64,000 bases of DNA from Colwellia psychrerythraea 34H (GTDB lineage: Bacteria > Pseudomonadota > Gammaproteobacteria > Enterobacterales > Alteromonadaceae): contig NC_003910.7 in the NCBI RefSeq assembly GCF_000012325.1, forward strand, positions 2,666,001-2,730,000, read 5' to 3'. Positions 63,887-64,000 of the stretch are shown here, one piece after another; the first letter of the stretch is position 1; each line of letters starts with the position of its first letter. The position numbers and the translations under genes were made by a program. Under the pieces are notes generated by a model. The model saw only the letters and a program-made list of their open reading frames with translations, did not search any database and had not been told where the DNA came from.

Positions 63887-64000
63887 ATGAATAAAGTATA
63901 TTTAGTATCAGCAAAGCGTACAGCAATTGGAAGTTTTGGCGGGGCATTAAAATCGGTGCCTGCCGCTAATCTGGCCGCAGCGGCCGTTAAAGGCGCCTTG
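63887..64000 (+). CDS. phaA: Acetyl-CoA acetyltransferase, 5' part (window ends inside)
   Basis: The first 38 codons read MNKVYLVSAKRTAIGSFGGA and onward, the N-terminus of a thiolase. AAAGGA precedes the ATG. It lies 44 bases after phaB, the common phaB-phaA arrangement. The thiolase condenses two acetyl-CoA. The gene runs past the window end, so active-site residues cannot be checked. Confidence 0.85.
   Translation, partial: MNKVYLVSAKRTAIGSFGGALKSVPAANLAAAAVKGAL

Noticed and set aside
1..64000. CRISPR array, rRNA operon or prophage
   Set aside because: No regularly spaced repeats, ribosomal RNA sequence, integrase or structural phage genes were seen.

Overview
The window reads as one contiguous stretch of an AT-rich gammaproteobacterial chromosome. 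The organism is probably a marine member of the Alteromonadales and most likely a Colwellia-type bacterium. This is inferred from gene content and order (yejK/yejL/yejM, a TIGR02449-type gene with zapA beside minCDE, a split bio cluster), from the many Shewanella/Colwellia-like proteins, and from two short palindrome-ended repeats of the kind common in those genomes. No database search was possible.

Layout. 1-3.2 kb: the end of an RND adaptor gene and the complete RND pump gene. 3.4-9.4 kb: small housekeeping or unknown genes (zinc ribbon, YeaC-like, a 956-residue DUF349 protein, thioesterase-like, GNAT), interrupted by a 264-bp MITE-like element with TA flanks. 9.8-18.2 kb: a secreted beta-propeller/amidohydrolase fusion, two small proteins, and a TonB-dependent receptor divergent from an AraC-type regulator. 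18.5-21 kb: cell-division genes (TIGR02449 coiled coil, zapA, minC, minD, minE). 21-29.7 kb: ansA, sppA, a DoxX protein, a DMT exporter, a YdjA-type nitroreductase and asnS. An apparently complete small minus-strand transcription unit lies before the nitroreductase. 29.7-35.5 kb: biotin synthesis, with bioA divergent from bioB-bioF-bioC-bioD and a candidate BirA operator between bioA and bioB.

35.7-45.6 kb is more accessory. It holds an orphan HicB-type protein, a divergent full-length FtsZ paralogue next to a stand-alone degenerate EAL protein, a periplasmic peroxiredoxin with a zinc-ribbon partner, a LysR-type regulator and a large periplasmic-sensor diguanylate cyclase. 46-52.5 kb: tRNA-Pro(GGG), yejM/yejL divergent from yejK, pyrC, a QueD/PTPS-family gene and an M23 peptidase. 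52.5-58.2 kb: a three-gene SMC/kite/kleisin operon of the MksBEF/Wadjet class without a JetD nuclease. 58.4-62.2 kb: tehB-like, a small winged-helix-like gene, and a cytochrome c lipoprotein / universal stress protein / MBL-fold hydrolase group under a candidate FNR box. After 930 bases of non-coding or decayed sequence, the window ends in a GC-richer phaB-phaA pair.

The most unusual items are the FtsZ paralogue with its EAL neighbour, the JetD-less condensin operon in reversed gene order, the small minus-strand unit at about 26.6-26.86 kb, and the two non-autonomous repeats. Functional statements rest on motifs seen in translations and on knowledge of the families; nothing here was tested.
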